This document shows positions 32,829-42,741 of a DNA stretch of 64,000 nt, piece after piece. The DNA is from Caulobacter henricii (GTDB lineage Bacteria > Pseudomonadota > Alphaproteobacteria > Caulobacterales > Caulobacteraceae). The position numbers and the translations under genes were made by a program. The notes below the pieces were generated by a model. That model saw nothing but the letters and a program-made list of their open reading frames with translations, searched no databases and was not told the origin of the DNA. The stretch covers positions 2,666,001-2,730,000 of the forward strand of contig NZ_CP013002.1 of the NCBI RefSeq assembly GCF_001414055.1. Reading direction: 5' to 3'. Positions within the stretch are counted from its first letter, which is position 1. Each line of letters opens with the position of its first letter.

Positions 32829-35642
32829 TCAGAAACGATGAGTCAGACGGAGCGTCGCGAAACGTCCGATCAGATCATGGTTGTAGAGATCGACATTGGC
32901 GCTGGAGCCCAGAACCCGCGGGGGGGTCTCGTCCAGCAGGTTCCTGATGTTGAGCTGCACGAAGCTGTGCGGACCAAAATCATAGCTCAGGCTGGCGTCG
33001 ACGGTGACGGAACTGTCCACCTTGACCTGGGCGGTAGCCGGCAGGCCAACCGCAGCAAGGGTCCGGGCGTCAGGGTCATCCTTGTAGTCGCTGACATAAC
33101 GGGCACCGAGCGAGGCCCGCCAGTCATTGAGCTTCCAGCGCAGCCGGGCATTGGCCAGGAAGCGCGGATAGAGGTAGTCGCCGGCCAGCTTCTCGACCAC
33201 CGCATCACTGGAGGCCTTGCGATCGAAGTCGATCAGATAGGTGGCGTCGAAGGTCAGGGTGAACTTGCCCGCTTCGCTTTCCGGCAGATACTGGGTGTAG
33301 GAGAAGTCCAGGCCACTGGTCTTCTGGTAGCCCAGATTGCTGATCTGGAAGTGAGCGTCGGTGACGAAGCCGTTGGTCACTTCCACGCCCGGCTTGCCGG
33401 TCGGCAGGAGGCCGGCACCGGTCACCGGGAAGGCCCCGCCGAGCGCACGACGGATGAAGTCGTCTTCGGCGATCCCGACCAGGTTCTTGTGCTCGATGTT
33501 CCAGTAGTCGAGCTTGATCTCGATGTCGCTATTGGGCTGGAACAGCAGGCCGCCACCCCAGGTATCGGCGTTTTCGGCCTTTAGATCGGTGTTGCCGACG
33601 TCTTCCGAAAGCAGCGACTGACCGCTGGCGGCAGCATTGCCGTTACAGGCGGCGGGCGTGGCCCGGCAGTCAACGCGATAGCTGGACAGCAGGACGCCGG
33701 CACCGCTCTGGGCCAGGGACGGAGCCCGGAACGAGGTCGACCAGTTGGCCCGGAAGGTCAGCAGGTCGTTGGCCTTGAAGCGGGCCGAGACCTTCGGATT
33801 GAAGTCGCCGCCAAAGGCGTCGTAGTGGTCGTAACGACCCGCGAGCTGCACGTCGAACTGATCAGCCAGGGGCAGATAGAGTTCGCCGTAGACGGCCCAC
33901 TGGTCGCGTTCCGCCCGGGCACTGGTCGATGAGAAGCCCAGGATCGGCTCCGGATTGGTCGAGGTCGCAACTGCATCGCCCGACGGCGTATCGCGCAGGG
34001 TTTCGCGGCGATATTCCGCACCGAAGGCGGCCTTCACGGTCCGACCGCGCAGGGTGAACAGGTCGCCCGAGGTCGAGGCATCCAGCGAATAGGTGCGCGA
34101 ACGCCCTTCGCGCTCGGCCGTGGTCTCAAGCAGCTTGTCGAGGCCCGCCGCCTGGGTGGTCTGGCCGCCGAAGGGGTTGTACCACAGCGTGGTCTTGCCG
34201 GCCGCCTCGCAGGTATTGCCGACATAGGTGGCGCTGGGCCGGACCAGATTGACGTTCCAGCGCCGGACGGTGGAGCCGTCGCTGCACAGATTGCCGAGAT
34301 TGGCGTCGTAGAAGGCCTTGGACTTGATCAGGCCCGACAGGCCGCTCTGGGTGCGGTCATTGCCGCCGAACAGCAGGCCGGCATCATAGGTCCAGCCATT
34401 GGTGAACTTGCCCTTGAGACCCGTGACATAGCGGAAGGAGTCGGACTCGACCTCAACGGCGCGCGACTCGATCAGCTTGCCCCAGGCGAAGATCGGGAAG
34501 CCATTGTAGGAGCTGAAGCGGCGGACGCGGCCTTCGGCGACGATGTCAGCCTGCAGGGCGGCCGGCCAGTTGGGATTGGCCGGATCGATCGGGGCGCGGG
34601 AGAAGTTCGCCGGCGAGCTCGTGCCGCGAGCCTCGGTGTGCTGGAACAGAAGTTCATTGTACCAGGAAACATTGTCGCTGATGGCGAAGTCGTGGGTAAT
34701 CAGGCCACCCAGGCTCTCCTGCTGATCCTGCGAAGAGACATAACGGTTGGAGTTGACCTGGCAGTATTCGCCCAGATTGCCGACCTTGAAGTCCGACGCG
34801 GCGCAGCCGCCGTTGCCAGGCCCTTCGGTCTGGTCATTGGTCATGAAGAACAGGTCGTTGAAGCTGGGATAGAAGCCCTGCTGGCTGGGGCGCACGGAGT
34901 CCCGCGACGCTTCCCGGTCGCGGAGATAGAAGGCGTTGCGCTTGAAATAGTCGACGACGGCGGTGACGTGGTGATCGCCGAAGGCCTTGCCGACCACCAG
35001 GTTGGCGTTGAAGCGGCCCTCGTCGCTGGCAGCGGTGGAGTCGCCGTAAGATGCCGTGAATTCGGCACCTTCGAAATCCTTGCGCAGGACATAGTTGACC
35101 ACGCCGGCCACGGCGTCAGCGCCGTAGAGCGCCGAGGCACCGTTGGGAAGAACCTCGACCCGTTCCAGGGCGGCCAGCGGAATGGCGCTGGCGTCGATGA
35201 ACGACTCCTGGCCGCGTGCGAAGGCACTGACCGAGGCGCGGCGGCCATTGATCAGGGTCAGGGTCGCGCTGGTGCCCAGGCCACGCAAGGAAACACCCGA
35301 AGCGCCAACCGGCGTATCACTGGACAGGGCCCCGGAGCTGGCGGTCGAGAAGGTTCCACCACCACCGGCGGCCGCGGGCAGTTGCGAGAACAGGTCGATA
35401 ACCGAGGTCGCGCCGGACTCGTCGATGACGGCGCGGTCGATCTGATAGGCCTGAACGGCACCCTTGAGATCCAGGCCCTGGATTCGGGTGCCGGTGACGG
35501 TGATGGCCTCGATCGTCGAGGCTTCGTCGGTCACGGGCGGAGTGGCGGCGGCAGGCGCTTGCTGCGCCAGGACCGGTGTGGCCAGGCCAAGGGCCAGGAC
35601 TGCCCCGAGCACCTGGCTCAGGTCATTTTTGTAGGACTTCAT
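32829..35642 (-). CDS. TonB-dependent outer-membrane receptor (peptide/cyanophycin locus)
   Basis: 937 residues from the ATG at 35642, giving a clean signal peptide (VLGAVLALGLATPVLAQQ). Upstream codons to 35747 lack a signal and are discarded. After a TonB-box-like IEAITVTGTRI come a plug (SGATSVIDLFSQLP, LNPNGASALYGADA-type segment VLPNGASALYGADAVAGV) and a large 22-strand barrel ending in the terminal Phe (LRLTHRF). There is no STN domain, so no transcription signalling. The operon with permease, cyanophycinase and isoaspartyl peptidase suggests uptake of a peptide-like polymer fragment. Confidence 0.92.
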   Translation of the reverse strand: MKSYKNDLSQVLGAVLALGLATPVLAQQAPAAATPPVTDEASTIEAITVTGTRIQGLDLKGAVQAYQIDRAVIDESGATSVIDLFSQLPAAAGGGGTFSTASSGALSSDTPVGASGVSLRGLGTSATLTLINGRRASVSAFARGQESFIDASAIPLAALERVEVLPNGASALYGADAVAGVVNYVLRKDFEGAEFTASYGDSTAASDEGRFNANLVVGKAFGDHHVTAVVDYFKRNAFYLRDREASRDSVRPSQQGFYPSFNDLFFMTNDQTEGPGNGGCAASDFKVGNLGEYCQVNSNRYVSSQDQQESLGGLITHDFAISDNVSWYNELLFQHTEARGTSSPANFSRAPIDPANPNWPAALQADIVAEGRVRRFSSYNGFPIFAWGKLIESRAVEVESDSFRYVTGLKGKFTNGWTYDAGLLFGGNDRTQSGLSGLIKSKAFYDANLGNLCSDGSTVRRWNVNLVRPSATYVGNTCEAAGKTTLWYNPFGGQTTQAAGLDKLLETTAEREGRSRTYSLDASTSGDLFTLRGRTVKAAFGAEYRRETLRDTPSGDAVATSTNPEPILGFSSTSARAERDQWAVYGELYLPLADQFDVQLAGRYDHYDAFGGDFNPKVSARFKANDLLTFRANWSTSFRAPSLAQSGAGVLLSSYRVDCRATPAACNGNAAASGQSLLSEDVGNTDLKAENADTWGGGLLFQPNSDIEIKLDYWNIEHKNLVGIAEDDFIRRALGGAFPVTGAGLLPTGKPGVEVTNGFVTDAHFQISNLGYQKTSGLDFSYTQYLPESEAGKFTLTFDATYLIDFDRKASSDAVVEKLAGDYLYPRFLANARLRWKLNDWRASLGARYVSDYKDDPDARTLAAVGLPATAQVKVDSSVTVDASLSYDFGPHSFVQLNIRNLLDETPPRVLGSSANVDLYNHDLIGRFATLRLTHRF

Positions 35643-36196
35643 GTGTGCATACCCCCATGCCGCGCGGGACGGTTCTCCCTCGAGGTCACGCGCGCATTGA
35701 TGTTCTTGGTGACAGACAGGGGTCGGTGCACCGCACCTGGCGCGCATTGGCGCAAAGGCAACGGGTTCAGTGCTGGACTGATGCTAAACGGCGCCGCACG
35801 CGCCGACGACCCAACCGCTCTACGGCCGGGGGGGGATCACTCGTTGAACCAGTCTTTCAGGTGGTACTGAACCGACCGGCGCACGAGAACCTGATGCGAA
35901 GCTCGCATAATTGCGTCGTTCCTGTGACCCGGCAACGCTACAGAAAAGCTGGCGGCTGGCAAGCTGTGACACGCAACACCCTCAGACGAAACCGTCACTT
36001 TCGCGTCGGACGATAGCGGATTGGGCACCCGTTGCCCCTGTTCCGCTATGGCCCATGCAAACTCGACCTGGCCCGCATTGGTCGACAAGGCTCCATGTTT
36101 ACCGACGCTTGTCGCCAATTCATTCAGGACAATGGCAAGCGCCTGGTCGACCAAAGGGCATTGCAGGGGCAGATGGCTCGTCTAAAGTCTCGTCCC
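35643..36196. other. Intergenic region between two divergent operons with a kinase remnant
   Basis: The left 190 bases should carry the promoter of the TonB receptor operon. The right part contains a decayed minus-strand kinase fragment (separate entry). A run of eight or more G at 35827-35836 and several GCGCATTG-type short repeats are visible. No other gene is supported. Confidence 0.5.
35837..36154 (-). pseudogene. Remnant of an HWE-type histidine kinase
   Basis: The frame encodes about 105 residues, of which the first 40 ([20 protein letters not shown] and [12 protein letters not shown]) match the N-box region of HWE/HisKA_2 kinases. Upstream, the same frame reads LPLQCP and then meets a TAG, so the kinase N-terminus is missing. 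Downstream of AEQG the sequence no longer resembles a kinase and lacks the RGFG-type glycine box. There is no ribosome site. I read it as a leftover piece of a kinase gene beside the sugar dehydrogenase. Confidence 0.5.
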
Positions 36197-37423
36197 ATGC
36201 AAACGCGCTATTTCCCACTCCTCGCCCTGCTGATCTGCGCCTGCGGTCCGGCGTCCGAAACACCGCTTGCGACTCCAGGGTCCAGTCAGCCCGTCGAAAG
36301 CCGTCCGGCCAATTCACCCGATCAGCGACCCGCCGTCGCAGGGCAGACCCGTGCGCCGGGCGAGGCCCTGGGCGTGGCCTACACGATCGAAACCCTTGCC
36401 ACGGGGCTGGATCATGCCTGGGGCCTGGCCTTTCTTCCGGATGGGACCCGACTTGTCACCGAACGCCCCGGAAGGCTGCGACTGGTGGACGGGCAAGGGC
36501 GCCTGTCGACACCGGTAGCGGGCCTGCCGGCCGTCGACGCCAATGGCCAGGGCGGCCTTCTGGATGTGGCCGTCGATCCTGACTTTCAGCGCAATGGCCT
36601 GATCTACTGGACCTATGCCCAGGCCGGTGAAGGGGGCAACGGCACTGCGGCAGCGCGCGGCAAGCTGTTCATGGGCCCCTCGCCCCGTGTTGAAGGCGTT
36701 CAGGTGATCTGGACCCAGACGCCCAAGCTGAAATCAGCCCTGCACTTTGGGGGCCGTCTGGTCTTTGCCCGTGATGGCACCCTGTTCATCACCACCGGCG
36801 ATCGCTCGATTTCAGAAGGCCGCATGCAGGCCCAGCGCCTGGACGGGACCCTGGGCAAGGTCGTGCGCATCCGGCCAGACGGATCAATTCCTGCGGACAA
36901 CCCCCAGGTCGGCAAGGCTGGAAACCGGCCAGAGATCTGGTCTGCAGGGCACCGCAACATTCAGTCCGCAACCCTCGATTCGTCGGGGCGACTCTGGACC
37001 GTGGAGCATGGGGCCAAGGGCGGCGACGAACTGAACCGTCCCGAAGCCGGCAAGGACTATGGCTGGCCTTCCATCACCTATGGCGAGGAATACTCCGGCA
37101 GGCCGATTGGCGAGGGCCTGACCGCCCGCGAGGGTTTGGAGCAGCCGGTCTATTACTGGGATCCGGTCATCGCGCCGTCGGGCATGGCTTTTTATCAGGG
37201 CGATCTTTTCCCGGCCTGGAAGGGCAGCCTCCTCATCGGGGCCCTGCGCGGGAAACATGTCGCCCGCCTGACCCTGAAAGGCGACAAGGTCGTCGGCGAG
37301 GAACGCCTGTTCGAAGAGCTCGACCAGCGCATCCGCGATGTCCGCGTCGGCCCGGAAGGCGCCATCTATCTGCTGACGGAAGCGGACGACGGCAAGCTGC
37401 TGCGGGTGGTTCCGCGCCCCTGA
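36197..37423 (+). CDS. PQQ-dependent aldose sugar dehydrogenase family lipoprotein
   Basis: 408 residues from the ATG at 36197; earlier codons back to 36032 are rejected because this start gives a lipoprotein signal with lipobox LLICAC. The body is a six-bladed propeller of the soluble glucose/sorbosone dehydrogenase family: [54 protein letters not shown] and [20 protein letters not shown]. These residues include the expected PQQ- and Ca-contacting positions and the catalytic His (GHRN). It should oxidise aldoses in the periplasm and pass electrons to the respiratory chain. Convergent with the gamma-glutamyltransferase gene. Confidence 0.88.
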   Translation: MQTRYFPLLALLICACGPASETPLATPGSSQPVESRPANSPDQRPAVAGQTRAPGEALGVAYTIETLATGLDHAWGLAFLPDGTRLVTERPGRLRLVDGQGRLSTPVAGLPAVDANGQGGLLDVAVDPDFQRNGLIYWTYAQAGEGGNGTAAARGKLFMGPSPRVEGVQVIWTQTPKLKSALHFGGRLVFARDGTLFITTGDRSISEGRMQAQRLDGTLGKVVRIRPDGSIPADNPQVGKAGNRPEIWSAGHRNIQSATLDSSGRLWTVEHGAKGGDELNRPEAGKDYGWPSITYGEEYSGRPIGEGLTAREGLEQPVYYWDPVIAPSGMAFYQGDLFPAWKGSLLIGALRGKHVARLTLKGDKVVGEERLFEELDQRIRDVRVGPEGAIYLLTEADDGKLLRVVPRP

Positions 37424-37475
37424 GGCCGGTGCGTCCTCCAAGTGGGACGCGACGGCGATCAGATGGACTCGGGCT

Positions 37476-39212
37476 CTAGCGCGCCACGGCCGTTGCACCC
37501 GGCCGGCGGGGATCGGCCCCGCCCAGGAACAGGCCCTTATCGATCATGATCGACTGGGCGCTGCCCATGGTCTCATCCGACTTGATCGGATGCCCCATCG
37601 CCTTGAGCAGGGTCACGGTGTCGGGATTGAAGTTCGGCTCGACTTCCAGAAGGTCGCTGGCGTTCTGGAAGATGCGCGGCTGGTGGGTGGCCTCGGCGAC
37701 ATTGAGGTCGAAATCCACGACATTGACGATGATCTGCAGCACCGTATCGATGATCGTGCTGCCGCCGGGCGTTCCGGTGACCAGCCAGGGCTTGCCGTCC
37801 TTGAACACCATGGTCGGCATCATGGTCGACAGCACCCGCTTGCCGGGCTCGAGGGCATTGGCCGGCGGCGGGCTGCCCGTCTGCCTGGCCTTCCACGCCG
37901 CTTCATGGGCGTAGTTGTTCATCTGGTTGTTGAGCACGAAGCCCGCGCCCGCCACCATCACGCCTGACCCGAAATCCGCACCCAGGGTATAGGTGTTGCT
38001 GACGGCATTGCCCTCCGCATCGGCCACCGAGAAGTGTGTCGTATTCGGGCTCTCGAACGCCCACGGATCGCCGACCCCCAGGGCCTTGGCCGGCTTGGCG
38101 CGATCGGGATCGATCAGCTTGGCCCGCTCGATCCCATAGGCCTTGGAGGTAAAGCCCTTCAGCGGCACCTTGGCGAAATCGGTGTCGCCCAGGTGCTTGG
38201 CCCGGTCGGCATAGCCCAGCTTCATGGCTTCAGCCATCAAGTGCAGGGATTTGGCCGAACCTGCACCCGAGGCTTTCAGATCGAACTGCTCCAGGATGTT
38301 GAGCATCTGCAGCAGGGTCGCGCCACCGGCGCTGGCGGGGGGCGAGGTCAGGACTGTCAGGCCGCGATAGGTTCCGGCCAGGGGCTCACGCACCACCGGC
38401 TTGTAGGCGGCCAGATCCTCCAGCGTGATCAGGCCGCCATGGGCCTTCATGTCGGCGGCAAAACGCTTGGCGATCTCGCCGCGATAGAAGGCGTCAGCAC
38501 CCTGATCGGCGATCTGGCGCAGGGACCAGGCCAGGTCCGGCTGCTTGAGGACCTCGCCGGCCGCATAGAGCGATCCGTCCGGCTTGTAGAAGGCGGCCTT
38601 GCCGGCGGCGCTGGTGGAGAGCCGCTCCTGGCCCCAGCTGAACACAAAGGCCTCATCCGGCGTCAGGACCACACCGTCGGCCGCCAGCCGGATCGCCGGC
38701 TCGACGACCGCCTTCCAGGGCAGCTTGCCATAGGTCTTGTGCGCCAGATGCAGGCCCGCGACCGTGCCGGGCACGCTGGGGGCCTTGTAGCCGATCGAGG
38801 CGACGGTGTTGTCTTCCTTGCCCTTGTCGTCGACATAGGTCTCCAGCCGCGCCGCGCGCGGGGCGATGCCGCGATAGTCGATGAAAACCGTCTTCCCGGT
38901 TTCCGCCATATGGACCAGCATGAAGCCGTCCCCGCCGATATTGCCGGCGCGCGGCAGGGTCACGGCCAGGGCGAAGGCGGTCGCCACGGCTGCGTCCACG
39001 GCATTGCCGCCCTGACGCAAAATGCCGACCCCGACCTCTGTTGCGATGGCGTTCTGGCTGACCACCATGCCCCGCTCGCCCACCACCGGATGGTGGATGC
39101 TGGGATATTCCAGCAACTGCTTGCGCTGTGCCCAGCCCGAAGCCGGCAGGAGCGAGGCCGTAGACAGGGCGAGGGCCGATAGCCCCAGGGCGACAAGTCG
39201 AAAGGGTTTCAC
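37476..39212 (-). CDS. ggt: Gamma-glutamyltransferase
   Basis: 578 residues from a GTG at 39212 with GAGG six bases upstream, which gives a good signal peptide (FRLVALGLSALALSTAS). An ATG at 39260 in frame is possible but puts 16 polar residues before the signal. The precursor self-cleaves before Thr391 in NTTHFSVADAEGNAV, and the small subunit starts there. SAGGATLLQML, GYADRAKHLGD and GTPGGSTIIDT are further family motifs. The enzyme hydrolyses or transfers gamma-glutamyl groups, for example from glutathione, in the periplasm. It follows a sigma-regulated TonB receptor by about 120 bases on the same strand and may be co-expressed. Confidence 0.92.
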   Translation of the reverse strand: MKPFRLVALGLSALALSTASLLPASGWAQRKQLLEYPSIHHPVVGERGMVVSQNAIATEVGVGILRQGGNAVDAAVATAFALAVTLPRAGNIGGDGFMLVHMAETGKTVFIDYRGIAPRAARLETYVDDKGKEDNTVASIGYKAPSVPGTVAGLHLAHKTYGKLPWKAVVEPAIRLAADGVVLTPDEAFVFSWGQERLSTSAAGKAAFYKPDGSLYAAGEVLKQPDLAWSLRQIADQGADAFYRGEIAKRFAADMKAHGGLITLEDLAAYKPVVREPLAGTYRGLTVLTSPPASAGGATLLQMLNILEQFDLKASGAGSAKSLHLMAEAMKLGYADRAKHLGDTDFAKVPLKGFTSKAYGIERAKLIDPDRAKPAKALGVGDPWAFESPNTTHFSVADAEGNAVSNTYTLGADFGSGVMVAGAGFVLNNQMNNYAHEAAWKARQTGSPPPANALEPGKRVLSTMMPTMVFKDGKPWLVTGTPGGSTIIDTVLQIIVNVVDFDLNVAEATHQPRIFQNASDLLEVEPNFNPDTVTLLKAMGHPIKSDETMGSAQSIMIDKGLFLGGADPRRPGATAVAR

Positions 39213-39332
39213 GTGCGCCTCAGCGGCAAGAGTGGAAAGCGTGTGCGGGACGACGCGCATGGGGGCTGTGTCGTCGTCCCGCGAGAGCCCGGCCCAGGGG
39301 AGTGGCGGCGGGCCGGAGCTCCAGGGCAGCGG

Positions 39333-42300
39333 CTAGAAGCGCTTGCTGGCGTTCAGGTACCAGTAGCGTCCCGTGGCATTATGCAATGCGCCGAGATAGC
39401 CGAAGTTGGACGAGACGATCGGCGGCTCCTTGTCGCCGACATTGCGGACGCCCAGCCGGACCGTGGAGCCGTCGAAACGGCCTTCCTTGAAGGCGTACTG
39501 GCCATACAGGCTCACCGTGGTCCAGGCCTTGACCGGGAAGTACTGGCCGTTGATCTGGACCGGACCGGTGTCATAGACCTCGCCCACATGGCTGACGAAC
39601 ATGCCAGCACCCCAGCCCTTCAGGCGCCAGGTCAGGTTGGCCGTGCCGCGGAATTCCGGGAAGCCGTCCATCTTGATCTGGTTGCCGGCCGTCGCCACCG
39701 TCAGACCGGCCAGACGGCCATCGGCAATCGCCTGCATCAGCGTGGCTTCGACCGCGCTGGGCGACTGGTCAAACTTGGACAGCTTGGCGACATTCAGGGT
39801 CAGGCCAAAGTTCCCCAGAGGGGTGTCATCCAGGTCGTAATCGAGGCCAAAGTCAAAGCCCTGGACCATGCGCGGCTGCAGGTTCGAATAGGTGTCGTTC
39901 ACATAGCTGATCACGCCGACCTTGTTGGTCCCGACCGGCGCGTCGCGCACGACATTGGGGTTGGAGCTCCCCGCCAGACGCAGCAGGAGATCGTAGTTGA
40001 TCTGGTTCTGGGCTCCGAGGATGCCGATCACGTTCTTCTCGCGGATCGACCAGAAGTCGGCCGTCAGCACCAGCTTGCCCAGCCCGCCGGAAATGAAGGT
40101 CGGCTGATAGACGAAGCCGACCGAAGCGTTGTCGGCATCTTCCGGCTTCAGCTGATCGTTGCCGCTGCGCACTTCCAGCGTGCTGGAGCCGGCGCAAGTG
40201 GGGACGGTCGGGGCGTTGATGCGGCAGGCCGCAAAGTCGGTGCGGGTGTTCGAAACGGTCGAGCCCGGGCTGTAGAACTGCGGCAGGTTTGGCGCCCGGA
40301 AGCTCTGCGAAACCGATCCGCGCAGGGCAAAGCCCTGGCCCACGGTCCACAGAAGTGCGGCCTTGGGCTTCAGCACATTGCCGAAATCGGAATAGTACTC
40401 GTCGCGCACGGCCAGCTGCAGCTGGACTTCCTCAACCAACGGGATGCCCATTTCCGGTGAGATGACCGGAACGGCCAGTTCGGCGAAGGCGGACGAGATG
40501 GAACGATCAGCCTTGACGTCGACCGAGCCCGAAGCCCCCATCACATCGGTGCCGTAGACGAGGCCCGTGACGGTATTCGTGTACTTGATCTTGCCATCCA
40601 GGCGATCGTCACGGTCATCCAGGAAGGTCTCACGCCGCCATTCGACGCCGGCGGCAAAGCCGACGGGACCGGCCGGCAGCGAGAACAGGTCCTTCTTGGA
40701 GACCTTGAAATCACCCATGGCCAGGGTGGTCTTGCTGATGCGGTAGACGTCGATCAGGAAGGAATTGACCGTCGCCGCGCCGTTGCGGGTGGTGTCGTCA
40801 CCGGAATAGTTGGTTTGCGATCCGCCGTTGAAGGGGTTGTAGGCGTCGCTGGTCGTGCGGTTCAGCGCAGCCTGGAAGAGCTGATTGCTGATCGCATTGT
40901 GCGTCTTGTCCTTGGTGCGGGCTTCCGAATAGACCAGCGCGGACTCCCACTTCCAGCCGTTCCAGTCGCCCTTCAGGCCACCCAGCAAACGGAAGCTGTC
41001 ATCGGTGACGGTATAGGTGCGTGGGCCGGTATCGACCGGACGATAGGTCGTGATGTTCATCGCCAGACCGGTGGTCGGCACGCCGGTCAGGCCCGCCAGC
41101 CGGTTGGGACTGCCGACCGGTCCAAAGGGGTTCCAGTAGGCGTTGGCGGCAATGCTGATCGGCGCAGAAGCGATGGGGGCCGACTGTTCGCGGCTTCCGG
41201 TGAACAGCGCGTGGTAATAGCCGAGCTCGCCAAAGGCGGTCATGCCATTGTCCAGGTCGCGCTCAACCGTGCTGAACAGGTTCGTGCGCTCCAGACCGCC
41301 CTTCAAGGTGCGTTGCGGGTTCTGATTGTAGCGAAGCTCGCGGTTGGCTGTGCCTGTAAGGGTGCCGGCGCGGAGACAGAGATTGCCGTCGATCACAGTG
41401 CTGCTGCAGCCGGCGGCCGTATTGCTGGTCGGTTCGACGTGAAACACGCCGGAGGTGGTCAGGGCCACGGTGCCCTGACGCACGGCGGTCGTCGACGGAA
41501 TGACCGTAAACGAACCCCAGGGGCTGGAGGTCGATCGGTTGTCAAAGGTGGTGTTGCCGACCCAGGGCGTGTCGGCGATCTGGGCGCGATGGTCCTCGTT
41601 TGAGGAATAGTCGCGGTCGGTCGCCATCATGCGCGAGCGGCCGGTATAGCCGCCAAAGAAGGTCAGGCGTGTGCCGTCCGCAAGCCGCGTCCCGGCCTTC
41701 ACATTGAAGCTGCCCTCGCGATAACCCGTGCCTTCCGAGCCACCCAGCTGGCTTTCCAGGCGCAGGCCCCGGAAGCGGGTGTCGAGCACGGTATTGACCA
41801 CGCCGGCCACAGCGTCGGTGCCATAGATGGCCGCCGCGCCATCGCGCAGCACTTCAACCCGCTTAACGCCGGCCACGGGGAAGGCATTGGTATTGGGCGT
41901 CTGCACGGGGACCAGGTTTTCGGTCTGGGTACCCGGGTGCATGACCGCGCGGCGGCCGTTCAGCAGGGACAGGGTATTGCCCGTGCCGAGGTTGCGCAGG
42001 TTCAGCGATGAGACGTCGCCGCGGGCGTCATTGAGGTTGCCGGTCGTGCGGGCTTCCTGGAACTGGACGTCCCCGGCCTGCGGGATGGAGCGGAACAGCT
42101 CGTCGCCCGAAACGGCACCGGTGGCGATGATGTCGCTCTCGTTGACGACCGTTACCGGAAGAGCGCCGGTGGTCTTGGCACCCTGGATTTGCGAGCCGAC
42201 AACCAGGACGGCCTCGACAACGGCGGCCTCGTCGTCAGCCCGCCCCGCCGACGTAGCCTGGGCCTGGGGGCGGGCGGCCGACACTGGACGCAGGGTGATG

Positions 42301-42602
42301 GTCTGACCGTTGTCAGAGGCGATCTCGAGGCCAGCAGCGGCGATCAGCTTGGCCAAGGCTTCGCTGTCGGCGATCTCGCCAACCACGGCCGGCGTCTTGC
42401 GACCAGAGGCGGCTTCGAAGGGGAACAGGACCTGCTTTCCAGCCTGCTTGGCGAAAGCCTGCAGGGCCGAGACGGCATCCTGGGCCGGAATGTCGAAGGT
42501 GTGTCGCGCATCCTGGGCCAGAGCCGGTCCGGCCAGAACCAGAACCGCAGCCGACGTCAGCAGAAGCCCCCGGATATTCCGGACATAGTTAGAATTTCGC
42601 AT
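39333..42602 (-). CDS. TonB-dependent receptor with N-terminal STN signalling domain
   Basis: 1089 residues: a signal peptide (RGLLLTSAAVLVLAGPALAQ) and an STN domain at about 33-107 (HTFDIPAQDAVSALQAFAKQ, LAKLIAAAGLEI), which contacts an anti-sigma factor. Then come a TonB-box-like VEAVLVVGSQI, a plug with VEVLRDGAAAIYGTDAVAGV, and a large barrel ending ATGRYWYLNASKRF. The FecR and ECF sigma genes lie directly upstream on the same strand, so this is a transducer in a FecA-FecR-FecI-type circuit that induces itself when its ligand binds. The ligand is unknown. The receptor is longer than siderophore receptors and resembles oligopeptide or oligosaccharide receptors of Caulobacterales. Confidence 0.93.
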   Translation of the reverse strand: MRNSNYVRNIRGLLLTSAAVLVLAGPALAQDARHTFDIPAQDAVSALQAFAKQAGKQVLFPFEAASGRKTPAVVGEIADSEALAKLIAAAGLEIASDNGQTITLRPVSAARPQAQATSAGRADDEAAVVEAVLVVGSQIQGAKTTGALPVTVVNESDIIATGAVSGDELFRSIPQAGDVQFQEARTTGNLNDARGDVSSLNLRNLGTGNTLSLLNGRRAVMHPGTQTENLVPVQTPNTNAFPVAGVKRVEVLRDGAAAIYGTDAVAGVVNTVLDTRFRGLRLESQLGGSEGTGYREGSFNVKAGTRLADGTRLTFFGGYTGRSRMMATDRDYSSNEDHRAQIADTPWVGNTTFDNRSTSSPWGSFTVIPSTTAVRQGTVALTTSGVFHVEPTSNTAAGCSSTVIDGNLCLRAGTLTGTANRELRYNQNPQRTLKGGLERTNLFSTVERDLDNGMTAFGELGYYHALFTGSREQSAPIASAPISIAANAYWNPFGPVGSPNRLAGLTGVPTTGLAMNITTYRPVDTGPRTYTVTDDSFRLLGGLKGDWNGWKWESALVYSEARTKDKTHNAISNQLFQAALNRTTSDAYNPFNGGSQTNYSGDDTTRNGAATVNSFLIDVYRISKTTLAMGDFKVSKKDLFSLPAGPVGFAAGVEWRRETFLDDRDDRLDGKIKYTNTVTGLVYGTDVMGASGSVDVKADRSISSAFAELAVPVISPEMGIPLVEEVQLQLAVRDEYYSDFGNVLKPKAALLWTVGQGFALRGSVSQSFRAPNLPQFYSPGSTVSNTRTDFAACRINAPTVPTCAGSSTLEVRSGNDQLKPEDADNASVGFVYQPTFISGGLGKLVLTADFWSIREKNVIGILGAQNQINYDLLLRLAGSSNPNVVRDAPVGTNKVGVISYVNDTYSNLQPRMVQGFDFGLDYDLDDTPLGNFGLTLNVAKLSKFDQSPSAVEATLMQAIADGRLAGLTVATAGNQIKMDGFPEFRGTANLTWRLKGWGAGMFVSHVGEVYDTGPVQINGQYFPVKAWTTVSLYGQYAFKEGRFDGSTVRLGVRNVGDKEPPIVSSNFGYLGALHNATGRYWYLNASKRF

Positions 42603-42741
42603 GTTCTGGATCGGCCCTTCGTCGCGCCCTGCCCCCTCGACATGGCGTTCTTATCTGGGTCGACGGGTGGCTCAGCGCGATCCGCCATGCGTCGATGAAA
42701 TTTTTGTTTCAACTCGACCCCCTTGGCCAGGGTCAAAGCCC

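Noticed and set aside
35643-35747. N-terminal extension of the TonB receptor
   Set aside because: The extra 35 residues are polar and Cys/His-rich and would bury the clear signal peptide that begins at the ATG at 35642.
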